Shown piece by piece: positions 1 through 8,728 of a DNA stretch of 64,000 nucleotides. Origin of the DNA: Martelella sp. NC20 (lineage in GTDB: Bacteria > Pseudomonadota > Alphaproteobacteria > Rhizobiales > Rhizobiaceae); assembly GCF_013459645.1 (NCBI RefSeq), contig NZ_CP054861.1:2902001-2966000 (forward strand), given 5' to 3'. The notes beneath the pieces are model-generated. The model saw only the letters and a list, made by a program, of their open reading frames with translations, did not search any database and was not told the origin of the DNA. The translations under genes and the position numbers were made by a program. Every line of letters begins with the position of its first letter. Position 1 is the first letter of the stretch.

Positions 1-1373
1 CATTGCTGTGTGCCAGTCCCGATGGCCCGCAGAAGGCCGAGTGGGAGAAGTGGAAATATCTCGATCGCGATAACTGGCCGCAATTGCCGGAGGATATCAC
101 GGCCGACACGCTTGTCGACAATGCGGAGGCGACAGCCCGCCTGCAGAGCGCCGCCCTTTCCGGAAGCACCGGGGCGGCGGGAGACCTGACGTCGGTTCTG
201 GCGCGGCTGCACCCCGACCGGTTCGATGACATCGTCGGGCACTGGCGCGCCGCGATGCGCGGGCAGGCCGGCGGCGAGGCTTCGGTGCTGGAAGGCGCCT
301 ATCATGCGGCAGGAACCGACGCGGAGCGCGGCAGCGTTGTCTCCGCCCTGGAAGCGCTTGCGGCCACCGGCGATATCCCGGCCAAGACCGTGCTCGCCGA
401 AATCCATATGGCCGCCTCGACCGATGATGCCGCTTCCCTCGACAAGGCCACGGCGCTCGTTGAAGAGGCCGGAGGGCAGATCAAGGGCTCCACGCTCTGG
501 CATCTCGACGATGCCTATCGCGCCGCCGGCAAGGGCCGTTACGAGCCGCCGCAGGACATGCTTTCGGACATCGCCGCCAATGGCGATTTCGAGGCCCTGC
601 TTTTCGCCGCGACCCGGGCGACAAGCGATGAGGATCGGGCGCTTTTCTATGAACGCGCCAAGGCGGCCATGCCCTGCGATCTGAACGCCCTTGCCCGCAA
701 GGCCCAGTACGCGCTGAACGCCGGGCGGCCCGATGAGGCCGACGATGCGCTCGATGTCGCCCTCGCGCTGTCGCCGGATCAGGGCTGGCAGCAGGTCAAG
801 CTCGCCGACATCTACACCACGCTCGGCTCGATCGCCGATCGCGAGGAGGCCTTCAAGCTTTATGAAGCCGCTCACGGCCAGGGTTACGAGCCCGCCTCGC
901 GCCGGCTGCTCGACTGGTATTCCGATCCCGACAGCCGGTTCTATCAGGAAGAGGAACACGCGAAACTTCTGCTGGAGGCGCTTGAGAAGGCCGCCCCTTC
1001 CGATCTCTCCGGTCTTGCCAACCGGCTGAAATATGCGCCTGAATCCGTCAGAAACAGGGTCAGCGAGGCCTTCGACATGAAGGCCGCCTATCGCAAGGCC
1101 GCAGAGGCCGGCGATCCTGTGGCCATGCGGGAACTGGCCAAGACATTGCGCCGCGACCCTGCCTCGGAAAACGAGGTGAGCGAAGCGACCGACTGGCTTG
1201 CAAATGCCGCCAACGCCGGCGATGCGGAGGCGATGCTACTGCTCGCCCAGGCCTATGCCTTCGGCGCCGGCGTCGAGCATTCGGCCGACAAGGCGATGGA
1301 ATGGCTGAAGGCTGCTGCCGCAGCGGGCAATGAAACCGCCGGGACCCTGTTCTCCGGTCTCAAACTGCATTGA
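1..1373 (+). CDS. Sel1/TPR-repeat protein, AlgK-like (5' partial)
   Basis: This is an all-helical repeat protein of at least 456 residues, open at the left edge of the window, so the true start is probably outside. The C-terminal third carries Sel1-like repeats, for example the stretches around EAGDPVAMRELAKTL and NAGDAEAMLLLAQAYAFGAG, where Ala/Gly-rich helix pairs recur about every 36 residues. The stop overlaps the start region of a gene encoding an AlgL-like alginate lyase. In alginate operons the periplasmic scaffold AlgK is a Sel1/TPR protein of similar size, so an AlgK-like role is inferred from repeats plus neighbour. No signal peptide or lipobox can be judged because the N-terminus is missing. 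Confidence 0.6.
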   Translation, partial: LLCASPDGPQKAEWEKWKYLDRDNWPQLPEDITADTLVDNAEATARLQSAALSGSTGAAGDLTSVLARLHPDRFDDIVGHWRAAMRGQAGGEASVLEGAYHAAGTDAERGSVVSALEALAATGDIPAKTVLAEIHMAASTDDAASLDKATALVEEAGGQIKGSTLWHLDDAYRAAGKGRYEPPQDMLSDIAANGDFEALLFAATRATSDEDRALFYERAKAAMPCDLNALARKAQYALNAGRPDEADDALDVALALSPDQGWQQVKLADIYTTLGSIADREEAFKLYEAAHGQGYEPASRRLLDWYSDPDSRFYQEEEHAKLLLEALEKAAPSDLSGLANRLKYAPESVRNRVSEAFDMKAAYRKAAEAGDPVAMRELAKTLRRDPASENEVSEATDWLANAANAGDAEAMLLLAQAYAFGAGVEHSADKAMEWLKAAAAAGNETAGTLFSGLKLH

Positions 1374-1375
1374 AC

Positions 1376-2500
1376 ATGACCAAACGAAAGGGCTGCGATT
1401 TGGCCGATTATTCACCGCCGCGACCATCCTTCCTCCAGTGCGGCCGGTTGGCGGCCGGGGCCGCCTTTGTTGCTCTCGCCGGCTCTCCTGCTTTCGCGGC
1501 GGATGGCGACGAGGCGTGTCCGACATTTCCGCCGCCGACCGTCACGCTCGACTATGGCAGCCGCTATGACGAAAGCAGCGTCGACCGCTCGAAACTCGAT
1601 GAGGAGAGCGACGCCGAGGTGGATGCGGCGCTGAAGGACGCCGATAGCTTCATCCGTCAGATCGCCGGCCTTGCCAATGATGCCCGGGCCAATCCCGGCA
1701 TTGCGGCCATCAACGCGGCCTGCGTGATCAACGGCATCCATGGCTGGGCCGCAGCCGATGCCTTCGGTAAATTGGAAACCGAAAACGCGAAGATGACCTA
1801 CGCCGCCCGCGTCGGCGGAATTGCCAGCGCCTACCGTCAGGTGCGCGATCTGGCCGATGGTCTGACCGACGAGAAGGCGGCGATCGAGGCTTGGCTGAAG
1901 AAGAACGGCGATGTCCTGATCGAGTACTGGGACAATGACGCCCCGCCAAAGGCGAGACTCGGCAATCTTCGGTTATGGGCGGCCTATGCGGTGACGGAAA
2001 TCGCGTTGATCGTCAAAAGCCAGGATTTCATCAACTGGGCGTTTGCAAGCCATCGCGCCGTGCTGGCGACCGTCGGCGCGGATGGCAGCATGCCCTACGA
2101 AATGCGCCGGGGGAAATATGCGCTGCATTATCAGCTCCATGCGCTCGCGCCGCTGACGGCCTCGGCCGCGCTGATCTGCCACAATGACTACAGCTATACC
2201 GCGGAGGAAGAAGCGGTGATCGAAAAGGCGGTCGGCTTCGCGTTTGCGGGCATTGAAGACCCTTCGAAGGTTGCTGAGATCGCCGGCGTCCATCAATCGG
2301 TCCCGCAGGGGCTCGCCGAACAGGAACCGTTCACGATCGCCTGGCTTGAGGCCTATCTCAGCCTGGTGAGCGATGGCGATCTCGATCGAAAGCTTGCGCC
2401 GCTGCGCCCGCTGTCCAATTCCAAGCTCGGGGGAGACATGACCCTGCTCTACCGCAACAACCCGGCGATGCAGCCGGGGTGTTTTGCTGGCGGAAAGTAG
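1376..2500 (+). CDS. AlgL-like alginate lyase family protein, periplasmic
   Basis: The protein has an N-terminal signal peptide (hydrophobic core LAAGAAFVALAGSPAFA) followed by an alginate lyase (PF05426-type) alpha/alpha-toroid domain. The ATG at 1376 is chosen because it lies just after the upstream stop; a TTG at 1370 is in frame. The region around residues 190-265 resembles Pseudomonas AlgL: a WAAY motif, then EMRRGKYALHY, which keeps the Arg (R245) and Tyr (Y252) of the active site, and a conserved Asn (N197). The His that normally follows the Asn in the family NNHSYW motif is Leu here. AlgL normally degrades misplaced alginate in the periplasm during polymer export; here catalysis may be altered. 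It is translationally coupled to the Sel1 gene. Confidence 0.72.
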   Translation: MTKRKGCDLADYSPPRPSFLQCGRLAAGAAFVALAGSPAFAADGDEACPTFPPPTVTLDYGSRYDESSVDRSKLDEESDAEVDAALKDADSFIRQIAGLANDARANPGIAAINAACVINGIHGWAAADAFGKLETENAKMTYAARVGGIASAYRQVRDLADGLTDEKAAIEAWLKKNGDVLIEYWDNDAPPKARLGNLRLWAAYAVTEIALIVKSQDFINWAFASHRAVLATVGADGSMPYEMRRGKYALHYQLHALAPLTASAALICHNDYSYTAEEEAVIEKAVGFAFAGIEDPSKVAEIAGVHQSVPQGLAEQEPFTIAWLEAYLSLVSDGDLDRKLAPLRPLSNSKLGGDMTLLYRNNPAMQPGCFAGGK

Positions 2501-3091
2501 TCAGGAACAGCGTCGAAGCTGGGCCTCGTAGGTCTGGGTCATCTTCTGGGCGCGCGCGGCAGCACTCTTGGCGACCGGCCGGCTTTTCCACACGCCGCGG
2601 GAATATCCGCTGTGGCCGGAATGATAGGCGAGGTAGAGGTTGTAGGGATCGTTGAGCGCGATGCCGTTCCGGATGTGGCTCTGATAGTGATACCAGGCGA
2701 TGAAGTAGATCGCATCGCCGAAATCCGTGCGGCTGGCGCCGCGCTGGCCGCTGCGGGACTGGTATTCCTCCCAGGTGCCGTCGAGCGCCTGCGAATAGCC
2801 GAGCGCGCTGGAGGCCCGGGGACCCGGAATGAAGCCCAGGATTTTCTTGCGTGGCGGCCGGGCGTGCGAGTCGAACGAGGATTCGACGTAGATCGTCGCC
2901 ATCAGCACCGAAACCGGCACGCCGTAATCGCGCGAGGCTTTCTCCGCGTCACGCCGCCAGTTTTCGAACATGCCGTTCTTCTGGGCGAAGATCGCACAGC
3001 TGTTGCCGACATTGCTGACCGTGGTCGAGCAAGACGCGAGCGCGGCAAGGCAGATCACCGCAAAGAGGGTTGCGATACGACGAATAGACAT
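2501..3091 (-). CDS. Transglycosylase SLT-domain lipoprotein
   Basis: This 196-residue predicted lipoprotein has a signal peptide ending in a lipobox (LAALASC, Cys about residue 21), followed by a lysozyme-like SLT domain. The catalytic-type Glu is in the segment ATIYVESSFDSHARPP, and the Gly-Tyr-Ser-Gln and AWYHYQSH segments are typical of this fold. It should cleave peptidoglycan glycan strands from the inner face of the outer membrane. The gene is convergent with the alginate-lyase-like gene, with adjacent stops and no spacer, and stands alone on its strand. Confidence 0.75.
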   Translation of the reverse strand: MSIRRIATLFAVICLAALASCSTTVSNVGNSCAIFAQKNGMFENWRRDAEKASRDYGVPVSVLMATIYVESSFDSHARPPRKKILGFIPGPRASSALGYSQALDGTWEEYQSRSGQRGASRTDFGDAIYFIAWYHYQSHIRNGIALNDPYNLYLAYHSGHSGYSRGVWKSRPVAKSAAARAQKMTQTYEAQLRRCS

Positions 3092-3302
3092 GGAAACAGC
3101 ATCTATCCGGCAGGATTTAAGAAAAGGTTCTTAAAAATGGTTAACGTCGAAATTGACGATCCCGCCCGGCTTCCGCGGCGGCCCGAAAAACGATCAACTT
3201 AGCCTTTGACAGACGGGCGGCATGACGATAAGGGACCGCCTGATGCAAAAGCGCACAGGCGCTGGTGGTGCCAGCCTTCAACCGCAACATGAGAGGTCGA
3301 TC

Positions 3303-3692
3303 GTGGCGAAAGCGGAACTCGGAACCAAAAGAACATGCCCGGATACCGGCAAGAAATTCTATGACCTGAACAAGGACCCGGTGGTTTCGCCCTATTCGGG
3401 GGGCTCCTGGCCGCTGTCCTATTTCGAGGATACCGCCTCGATCGCGGTCGTCGAAACCGAGGAAGAGGAAAACGACGTCAAGGAAGTCGACACCGAAGAT
3501 GGCGACGTCGCGTTGGCCTCGATCGAGGCGTCGGATGACGACAGCCCCTCCGACAATGTTACGGGCGACGACGATGACGATGACGATGTCGACCTTGATG
3601 ACGACGACGATACCTTCCTTGAGGCCGACGATGACGACGACGACGATGTCACCGGCATTATCGGGGTTTCGGATGACGACGACGACAGCTGA
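3303..3692 (+). CDS. FYDLN acid-domain protein (TIGR02300 family)
   Basis: This 129-residue protein starts with a conserved small domain containing two Cys-type positions and the hallmark FYDLNKDP motif. The C-terminal half is almost entirely acidic, with runs of Asp encoded by repeated GAC/GAT. The GTG at 3303 is chosen as start because it is preceded by GAGAGG at 3291-3296 with 6-base spacing and gives the family's usual MAK-ELGTKR N-terminus; the longer ATG frame from 3222 lacks support. The family is widespread in alphaproteobacteria and its function is unknown. The acidic tail suggests interaction with a basic partner or cations, which is inference only. Confidence 0.85.
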   Translation: MAKAELGTKRTCPDTGKKFYDLNKDPVVSPYSGGSWPLSYFEDTASIAVVETEEEENDVKEVDTEDGDVALASIEASDDDSPSDNVTGDDDDDDDVDLDDDDDTFLEADDDDDDDVTGIIGVSDDDDDS

Positions 3693-3929
3693 TATCGCGG
3701 CGCGCGATCATTGATGACGACGCAACGCCGGGTCCAAGCGAGCCGGCGTTTTGATTTTGGCGGCACGGAAGATCTCCGTTTTCGGGCAAGTTCGGCGGCA
3801 GATCGGGCAGGGCTGATTTTTTTCCGGGCTTTGAATTTTTTGGGGCTTGCATCGGGAGAAAAACCACAGTAACAAGCCGCCACCCGACGCGAAAACGTCG
3901 CTTCGCACTGCCCCGGCGGTCTGAAGATT

Positions 3930-4005
3930 GGGGCTATAGCTCAGCTGGGAGAGCGCCTGCATGGCATGCAGGAGGTCAGCGGTTCGATCCCGCTTAGCTC
4001 CACCA
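3930..4005 (+). tRNA. tRNA-Ala(GGC)
   Basis: This is a 76-base cloverleaf. The acceptor arm GGGGCTA (3930-3936) pairs with TAGCTCC (3995-4001), and CCA is encoded at 4003-4005. The anticodon stem CCTGC/GCAGG encloses the loop ATGGCAT, so the anticodon is GGC. The T-loop is TTCGATC. The element downstream is a TetR/phosphotransferase-like pair on the other strand; no duplicated tRNA 3' end was seen beyond it. Confidence 0.95.
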
Positions 4006-4259
4006 AACCATCTTCCTTTGTTGTAAATCGCCACATAGATTGACCTTTTTGGACGGGCTTTGACCTTTCCTGTCACTTAGCTTGGGCTTTTGTGCGTCTG
4101 GAGCCGTGGTGCGGGCTTGTTGTCTGCTTTTTCGGGAGATGGTGCTAGCGGTCACAGTTTGAGAGCGGCGATCGCTTAGTTCCGGGGTGGTTGCAATAAG
4201 CCAACCGGTTTCGCACACCTAGCTGGCGGGTAATGCTGTGTGGTGGACAAGCACTCGAC

Positions 4260-6800
4260 TCATCCAATTGTTTCGCCGCCCTGTGGCGGGGCCCGTCCGA
4301 TCTCAATCAACCCAAGGCTACCGTTGACGAACAATTCGGCCCCGTCTGGAATTGCCTCGAAACAACCTGGAACATTCACGACTGCCGGCAATCCGAACTC
4401 GCGTGCAACGATGGCCCCGTGAGAGAGATAGCCGCCAATCTCCACAACGATGCCGCTCGCCCGCAGGAACAGTGGCGTCCAGCTTGGGTCGGTGGAACGG
4501 GCCACCAGGATGTCGCCGCTCTTCAATTTCGCTGCGCTTGATGGCGAGTGCAGCTTGCCGGCCGGCCCTCGCGCCTGCCCTTGGGAAACGCCGCTGCCTT
4601 GCAGTCGATTGCCCTGGAATGCGGGCACAGAGGTCGAGAAGGTTTCCAGACCCTCTGCTTTCTCAAGGATGACATCGGCCGGTTCGGGCGCGACTTTCCA
4701 CGCTGCGAGCTGCGCCTTTCTCGCGGCAACAATGTGCTGCGCGCCATCACCATCCCAATGACCGTTCGCCCACGCCCAAAGATCCGCGAAGGTGAGAAAG
4801 AAGGCATCATCCCTATCCGCGATCCTGTTGTCAGTGGCCAGCCTTCTTCCCCATTCCAAGACGATGAGACGGGAGATTCCCACTGTCGCAACGAGGCAGG
4901 ACTTGGCCTGCTCTCGGATGCGGAAGCCCTCTGCCGCTCGATCAATCGCGTAGGCCACGATCCGGCGAAAAAGGAACGGAAGGCTGCGGAGCATGGCTTC
5001 CGCGCGGCTACGTGCTGCCTGTGCCGTCGCGGGATTGGTCGCGCCCGCTTCCAACCCTTCCGCCATGGTTTGGACCTGATCGGGCGTTTCGCACCAGCGA
5101 GGCGACGCGATGTCGAACTCGTTGAAACCGCGATGACCATATTTTTCGTTCCATCCGGTTATGGCGCTGTCATAATCCGGGCTGCCGGGAACGAAGCGGG
5201 ATCGTATGTCTTGCAACTCGTAGGCATGATCCGCGCTGACCACTCCGCCACGCGCGGCCATCAACCCACCGACCAGCGCGTCGAAATCAGAAGCGGAAAG
5301 GCGTTTCTTGCCGACCTGCCGCGCGATGCCGAGCCATGTGCTGCCCATGGCGTTCGCCAGCATGAACGGCGGCTGCCATTCGGGCTCGCTGAGCGACAGG
5401 GCTTGGGCAAGCAGGTCGGCGCGGGAAAGATGACTCAAGTCCTCTCGGCTTCGCGCCAGTGCCCGTTCCTCCATGCGCTCCAGCAGCTTCGGCAGGCTTT
5501 TCCGTCCGCGCGACAGGGCCTTCATGATCCGCGTCAGATGCAGAATTTGCCGTGGCGAGCGGCCACGGCGTTTCGTGCCGGTCTCCGGTAAACCTATCTC
5601 CGGCTGGAAGCCGCCGAATGTCCGGTTCGTTTCATCGGGCAAGATGCCGAAGGCGTCATAGGCCGAGAACTGGATGATTGCGGCATCGACATAGGCGCGT
5701 CCGTCGAAGCGCCGGACGATCTGCATCCCCTCCGGTTCGCGGTAGCCGGCGATATGATGAAGGTCGAAGAAAGTTTCGGCCGCCGTTTGTGGCACGACGC
5801 TCCATCCCATCGGCGACATGATGCCCGAAAGGACTTCCTTGAAATTGGCATTGGTCCAGATTGCCACCTGGTCGGCAATTTCAGGGAAGGTCCGATGCGG
5901 CAGGGACGTGATCGGCCGGGCCTGTAGGATGAATATCGTCTTGCCGTCCCACGCCCATTCAATGTCCTGCGGGGTCTCGCCATCGCTACAGGCCCAATGA
6001 ACCCTGTTGCATTGAACAAGGAGTTCATGCAGCGCCTCGCGCGGCAGAACCTTGCTCTCCGGGGAGGGGAAGCCACGCCGCGCAAAACGTGCGCGCAGGG
6101 TTTCGGGTTTGACCTGACCGCTGACCAGCTTGTCGCCGAGGCCCTGAACCGCCTCGACGACGAATGTATCGCGCCGCCCGTCCTTTGGATCGGCTGTGAA
6201 CGTCACGCCCGCGACGACGGGTTCGTCCTGCCCCTCGGCTCTGATCATGGCGCAGATCAGAACCGCGCCGTCGATCTCGCTATCCGATATGCCGAGACGG
6301 CGCCTGTAGGCCAACGCCTGTACCGTCCAAAGCGAGGCAAAGCATTGCAGGATTGCGTCGGCAATCTGCTCCGTCCCTCGAAGATTGAGAAAACTCTCAT
6401 GTATGCCTGCAAAAGCATGGCGAGCGCCGTCTTCGCCCGAGGCACTGGATCGCACGGCAACCGGCTCGTCGGCCAGCCCTGCTTCATTGAGCGCACCGTC
6501 AAGCTCATCGCATAAGTGCGGCTCCAACGCTGTCGTTGAAATGGCGGCACGAAGATCATCGAGCAAAGGTGCCGCGCCGTCTCCGACAACCGCCTCGAGG
6601 TCGAGTCCACCGACCTTCTCCACCATCGCCTTGATCGGCGGATGTGCAAGGATATCCCGATACATGGTTCGCTCAACCGCAAGTCCACGCGGAACGGGGA
6701 AGCCCCAGACCGAGAGCCGGGCGAGGTTCCAAGCCTTGCCGCCGACACGCTCGGGGCCGGCAGCGGCAGCCTCGGGGTAAGATAAGAATAGACGCATCAC
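4260..6800 (-). CDS. PEP/pyruvate-binding and PEP-utilising mobile-domain enzyme, rifampin phosphotransferase-like
   Basis: The 846-residue protein has three parts. An ATP-grasp (PPDK_N-type) domain covers residues 1 to about 300, with VAVRSSASGED and an ILQARPIT end motif. A central region follows, beginning WTNANFKEVLSG. A C-terminal swivelling phosphohistidine domain contains SHGAIVAREFGLPAV, with the acceptor His at about residue 794. Length and order match rifampin phosphotransferases (about 860 residues) better than PEP synthase or PPDK, which have a C-terminal PEP-binding barrel that is absent here. The enzyme probably moves a phosphoryl group from ATP through His to an unknown hydroxylated substrate. 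The start overlaps the stop of a TetR gene (ATGA), so the two are co-transcribed. Confidence 0.75.
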   Translation of the reverse strand: MMRLFLSYPEAAAAGPERVGGKAWNLARLSVWGFPVPRGLAVERTMYRDILAHPPIKAMVEKVGGLDLEAVVGDGAAPLLDDLRAAISTTALEPHLCDELDGALNEAGLADEPVAVRSSASGEDGARHAFAGIHESFLNLRGTEQIADAILQCFASLWTVQALAYRRRLGISDSEIDGAVLICAMIRAEGQDEPVVAGVTFTADPKDGRRDTFVVEAVQGLGDKLVSGQVKPETLRARFARRGFPSPESKVLPREALHELLVQCNRVHWACSDGETPQDIEWAWDGKTIFILQARPITSLPHRTFPEIADQVAIWTNANFKEVLSGIMSPMGWSVVPQTAAETFFDLHHIAGYREPEGMQIVRRFDGRAYVDAAIIQFSAYDAFGILPDETNRTFGGFQPEIGLPETGTKRRGRSPRQILHLTRIMKALSRGRKSLPKLLERMEERALARSREDLSHLSRADLLAQALSLSEPEWQPPFMLANAMGSTWLGIARQVGKKRLSASDFDALVGGLMAARGGVVSADHAYELQDIRSRFVPGSPDYDSAITGWNEKYGHRGFNEFDIASPRWCETPDQVQTMAEGLEAGATNPATAQAARSRAEAMLRSLPFLFRRIVAYAIDRAAEGFRIREQAKSCLVATVGISRLIVLEWGRRLATDNRIADRDDAFFLTFADLWAWANGHWDGDGAQHIVAARKAQLAAWKVAPEPADVILEKAEGLETFSTSVPAFQGNRLQGSGVSQGQARGPAGKLHSPSSAAKLKSGDILVARSTDPSWTPLFLRASGIVVEIGGYLSHGAIVAREFGLPAVVNVPGCFEAIPDGAELFVNGSLGLIEIGRAPPQGGETIG

Positions 6801-7378
6801 GCACGCTCCTGCGGCCCGATACCTTCGCAGGTCGTCCGAACAAGTTTAGGGATCGCTTCTGGCGGCATCGGCCCGCCTTTGACGATCTGGTGAATCATGA
6901 ATTGGACGTAGAGCCCCATGACGATGAACATCAGGGTTTCCGGGGGCAGGTCAGTGCGCAAACGACGCTCCGCCTGCGCGGCTTTCATCAGGTCAACGAT
7001 CAGATGGCGAAATGACGGATACCGGCCTCTGCTCTCTGACGGAGCATGGCGTTGCGGTGAAGTCAGGACTGAGACGGCGATCCGAGGGTACGCAAGGCAG
7101 GTCTCGGCATTTCGTTGAAGTGCTTCGACTATCAGTTCAAGCGGGTCGCTTCCTTCGGTCAAACGCTGTCTGATCTCGGCATCCCAAACACCGATCTTTT
7201 CGCCAACGATGATCTCGGCGATTTCCTCCTTGCCGGAAAAGAGGTTGTAGAGCGTGGCTCGCGTCAGTCCCGCTCGCCTTGCGATCTTCTCCATGGAGGT
7301 GGCTTCGACGCCCGCCGCCTCGAACTCGATGACGGCGGAGTCGAAAATTTGCCTGCGGGATCGTTCTGTTCTGGACAT
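6797..7378 (-). CDS. TetR/AcrR-family transcriptional regulator
   Basis: The protein has about 193 residues. A TetR N-terminal helix-turn-helix (SMEKIARRAGLTRATLYNLF) occupies residues 30-50, followed by a helical ligand-binding domain. The ATG at 7378 (MSRTERSRR) is preferred because AGAGGG lies just upstream; an in-frame ATG at 7429 falls in the AT-rich promoter zone. The gene is the first of a two-gene unit with the phosphotransferase-like enzyme. It probably represses both genes and responds to that enzyme's substrate. Confidence 0.85.
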   Translation of the reverse strand: MSRTERSRRQIFDSAVIEFEAAGVEATSMEKIARRAGLTRATLYNLFSGKEEIAEIIVGEKIGVWDAEIRQRLTEGSDPLELIVEALQRNAETCLAYPRIAVSVLTSPQRHAPSESRGRYPSFRHLIVDLMKAAQAERRLRTDLPPETLMFIVMGLYVQFMIHQIVKGGPMPPEAIPKLVRTTCEGIGPQERA

Positions 7379-7990
7379 AACGCCCTCTGATCGAAAGTTC
7401 GATTTATACGATCGTCCATTTTTATACATATGTCAATTTAATAAGACTCCAACAACGGCTCATGGGGCGTCCCGCAAGGCGTCGGAGCTTCTCTGCTAGA
7501 GGGCTAAACTCAGAGACTTCCCAATTTGCCACGACACCGATCCGCCCTGCACGTCGCCCATGACCTCGCGACCGATCTGGCGGTCGATGGGATAACGCAA
7601 AATGTTTGAGTTTCACTGAAAGGCCCGCTTCGGCGGGCCTATTTTTTTGACTTCGCGGGTCAATCTGAGTGACAAAGAAGGTTAAAGTCATGGAGGCGCC
7701 ATTTCTCGGCGATAATCATTTCAATAGGTTAGGAAGTTCAAACGGCTCAAGCCGGCTGACTCGTGACATTTATGTTGTACGAAAACCGGCTTGAAATCCG
7801 CCAGCCGTTCCTGCCGTTCGATTTCGACAACCGCTTCACCAATCCGGACATGATTTTCGAGTAGCTTTAATTCACGCGCTGTTCAGCATGCTGCGGTCAC
7901 ATTTGTTTGAAGCCTCTGCGCGGCTCGCGGCTTGTGCATTTCAGCGGTGGTCGCTAGTGAGAGTTACGGGAAACAGACGAGGTACAGGAC
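7379..7990. other. Intergenic region: tetR promoter area, terminator and short relic frames
   Basis: About 610 bases without a confident gene. The first 70 bases are AT-rich and, read on the minus strand, hold TTGACA and TATAAA-like boxes that probably drive the TetR gene; a small palindrome ACGATCGT lies between them. Further on is an isolated frame ending LAVDGITQNV* just before the terminator at 7621. A 30-codon frame at 7772-7864 (MLYENRLEIRQPF...) is unlike random sequence, with many Phe, Asn and Asp residues. Both look like tails of decayed genes, but no family was recognised. Confidence 0.4.
7621..7648 (+). terminator. Rho-independent terminator
   Basis: A perfect 8-bp stem AGGCCCGC/GCGGGCCT closes a TTCG tetraloop and is followed by ATTTTTTT. 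No intact gene lies immediately upstream on this strand, so it probably served a gene that has been lost, or an unrecognised short transcript. Confidence 0.85.
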
Positions 7991-8653
7991 ATGCCTGAAT
8001 TCGAGATCACAAAGCGGAACCTGATGCGCGGCGCGGCTGTCGGCGCGGCAATCGGAACCATGGGCCTTTCCGCCGCCCACGCGCAGGACCTGCCGGACAG
8101 CCAGGGTAGCGTCGATATGAAAAAGGCGCTCGAACCAGGCGCTCTTCCCGATATCGCTCTCGGAGAACCGGACGCGCCGGTCAAGATCATCGAATATATG
8201 TCGATGACCTGCCCGCACTGCGCCACCTATCAGGAAGAGACGTTTCCGGCGATCAAGGAAAACTTTATCGATACCGGCAAGGTCTATTACATCTTCCGTG
8301 AGTTTCCCTTCGATCCGCGCGCCATGGCGGCCTTCATGCTCGCCCGCTGCACCCCCAACGACAAGTATCTGCCGTTCGTCGACATGATGTTCCAGCAGCA
8401 GCGCACCTGGGCAACGGCCGAAGACGGCAGCGCCGCGATGTTGCAAATGGCGAAACTTGCCGGTTTTACACAGGAAAGCTTTCAGGCTTGCTTGACGGAC
8501 CAGAAGCTGCTTGATGACATTAATGCCGTCAGAACACGCGGTGCGGATGAATTCGGGGTCAACGCCACGCCGACCTTCCTGATCAATGGAAAGAAATATG
8601 CGGGGGATATGTCGGTTGACACCATGTCGGCCCTCATCAACAGCATGCTTTGA
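7991..8653 (+). CDS. DsbA-family thiol-disulfide oxidoreductase, periplasmic
   Basis: This 220-residue protein has an N-terminal signal segment (RGAAVGAAIGTMGLSAAHAQ) and a thioredoxin-like DsbA fold. The redox motif is C74-P-H-C77, and the cis-proline loop is NATPTF. It should oxidise or isomerise cysteines of exported proteins; CPHC is the same active-site pair as in E. coli DsbA. It stands directly upstream of smc, an arrangement commonly seen in Rhizobiales, and is separated from smc by its own terminator. Confidence 0.88.
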   Translation: MPEFEITKRNLMRGAAVGAAIGTMGLSAAHAQDLPDSQGSVDMKKALEPGALPDIALGEPDAPVKIIEYMSMTCPHCATYQEETFPAIKENFIDTGKVYYIFREFPFDPRAMAAFMLARCTPNDKYLPFVDMMFQQQRTWATAEDGSAAMLQMAKLAGFTQESFQACLTDQKLLDDINAVRTRGADEFGVNATPTFLINGKKYAGDMSVDTMSALINSML

Positions 8654-8675
8654 CCGCACGTTCGGAGAATTTCCG

Positions 8676-8705
8676 GCGCGCGCCAGTAATGGCGCGCGCT
8701 TTTTT
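8676..8705 (+). terminator. Rho-independent terminator after dsbA-like gene
   Basis: The 10-bp perfect stem at 8676-8685 and 8690-8699 (GCGCGCGCCA/TGGCGCGCGC) has a GTAA loop and is followed by six T residues. It lies 23 bases after the DsbA-family stop. Confidence 0.92.
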
Positions 8706-8728
8706 GTGCGACGCCTGAAGGTGGTCGC

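Noticed and set aside
3540-3690. GAC/GAT repeats as a tandem DNA repeat or CRISPR-like array
   Set aside because: The repeats are in frame within the FYDLN protein, code for its acidic tail, and have no spacer structure.
3930-7990. A genomic island with att repeats beginning at tRNA-Ala
   Set aside because: No second copy of the tRNA 3' end and no integrase were found, so island borders cannot be supported.
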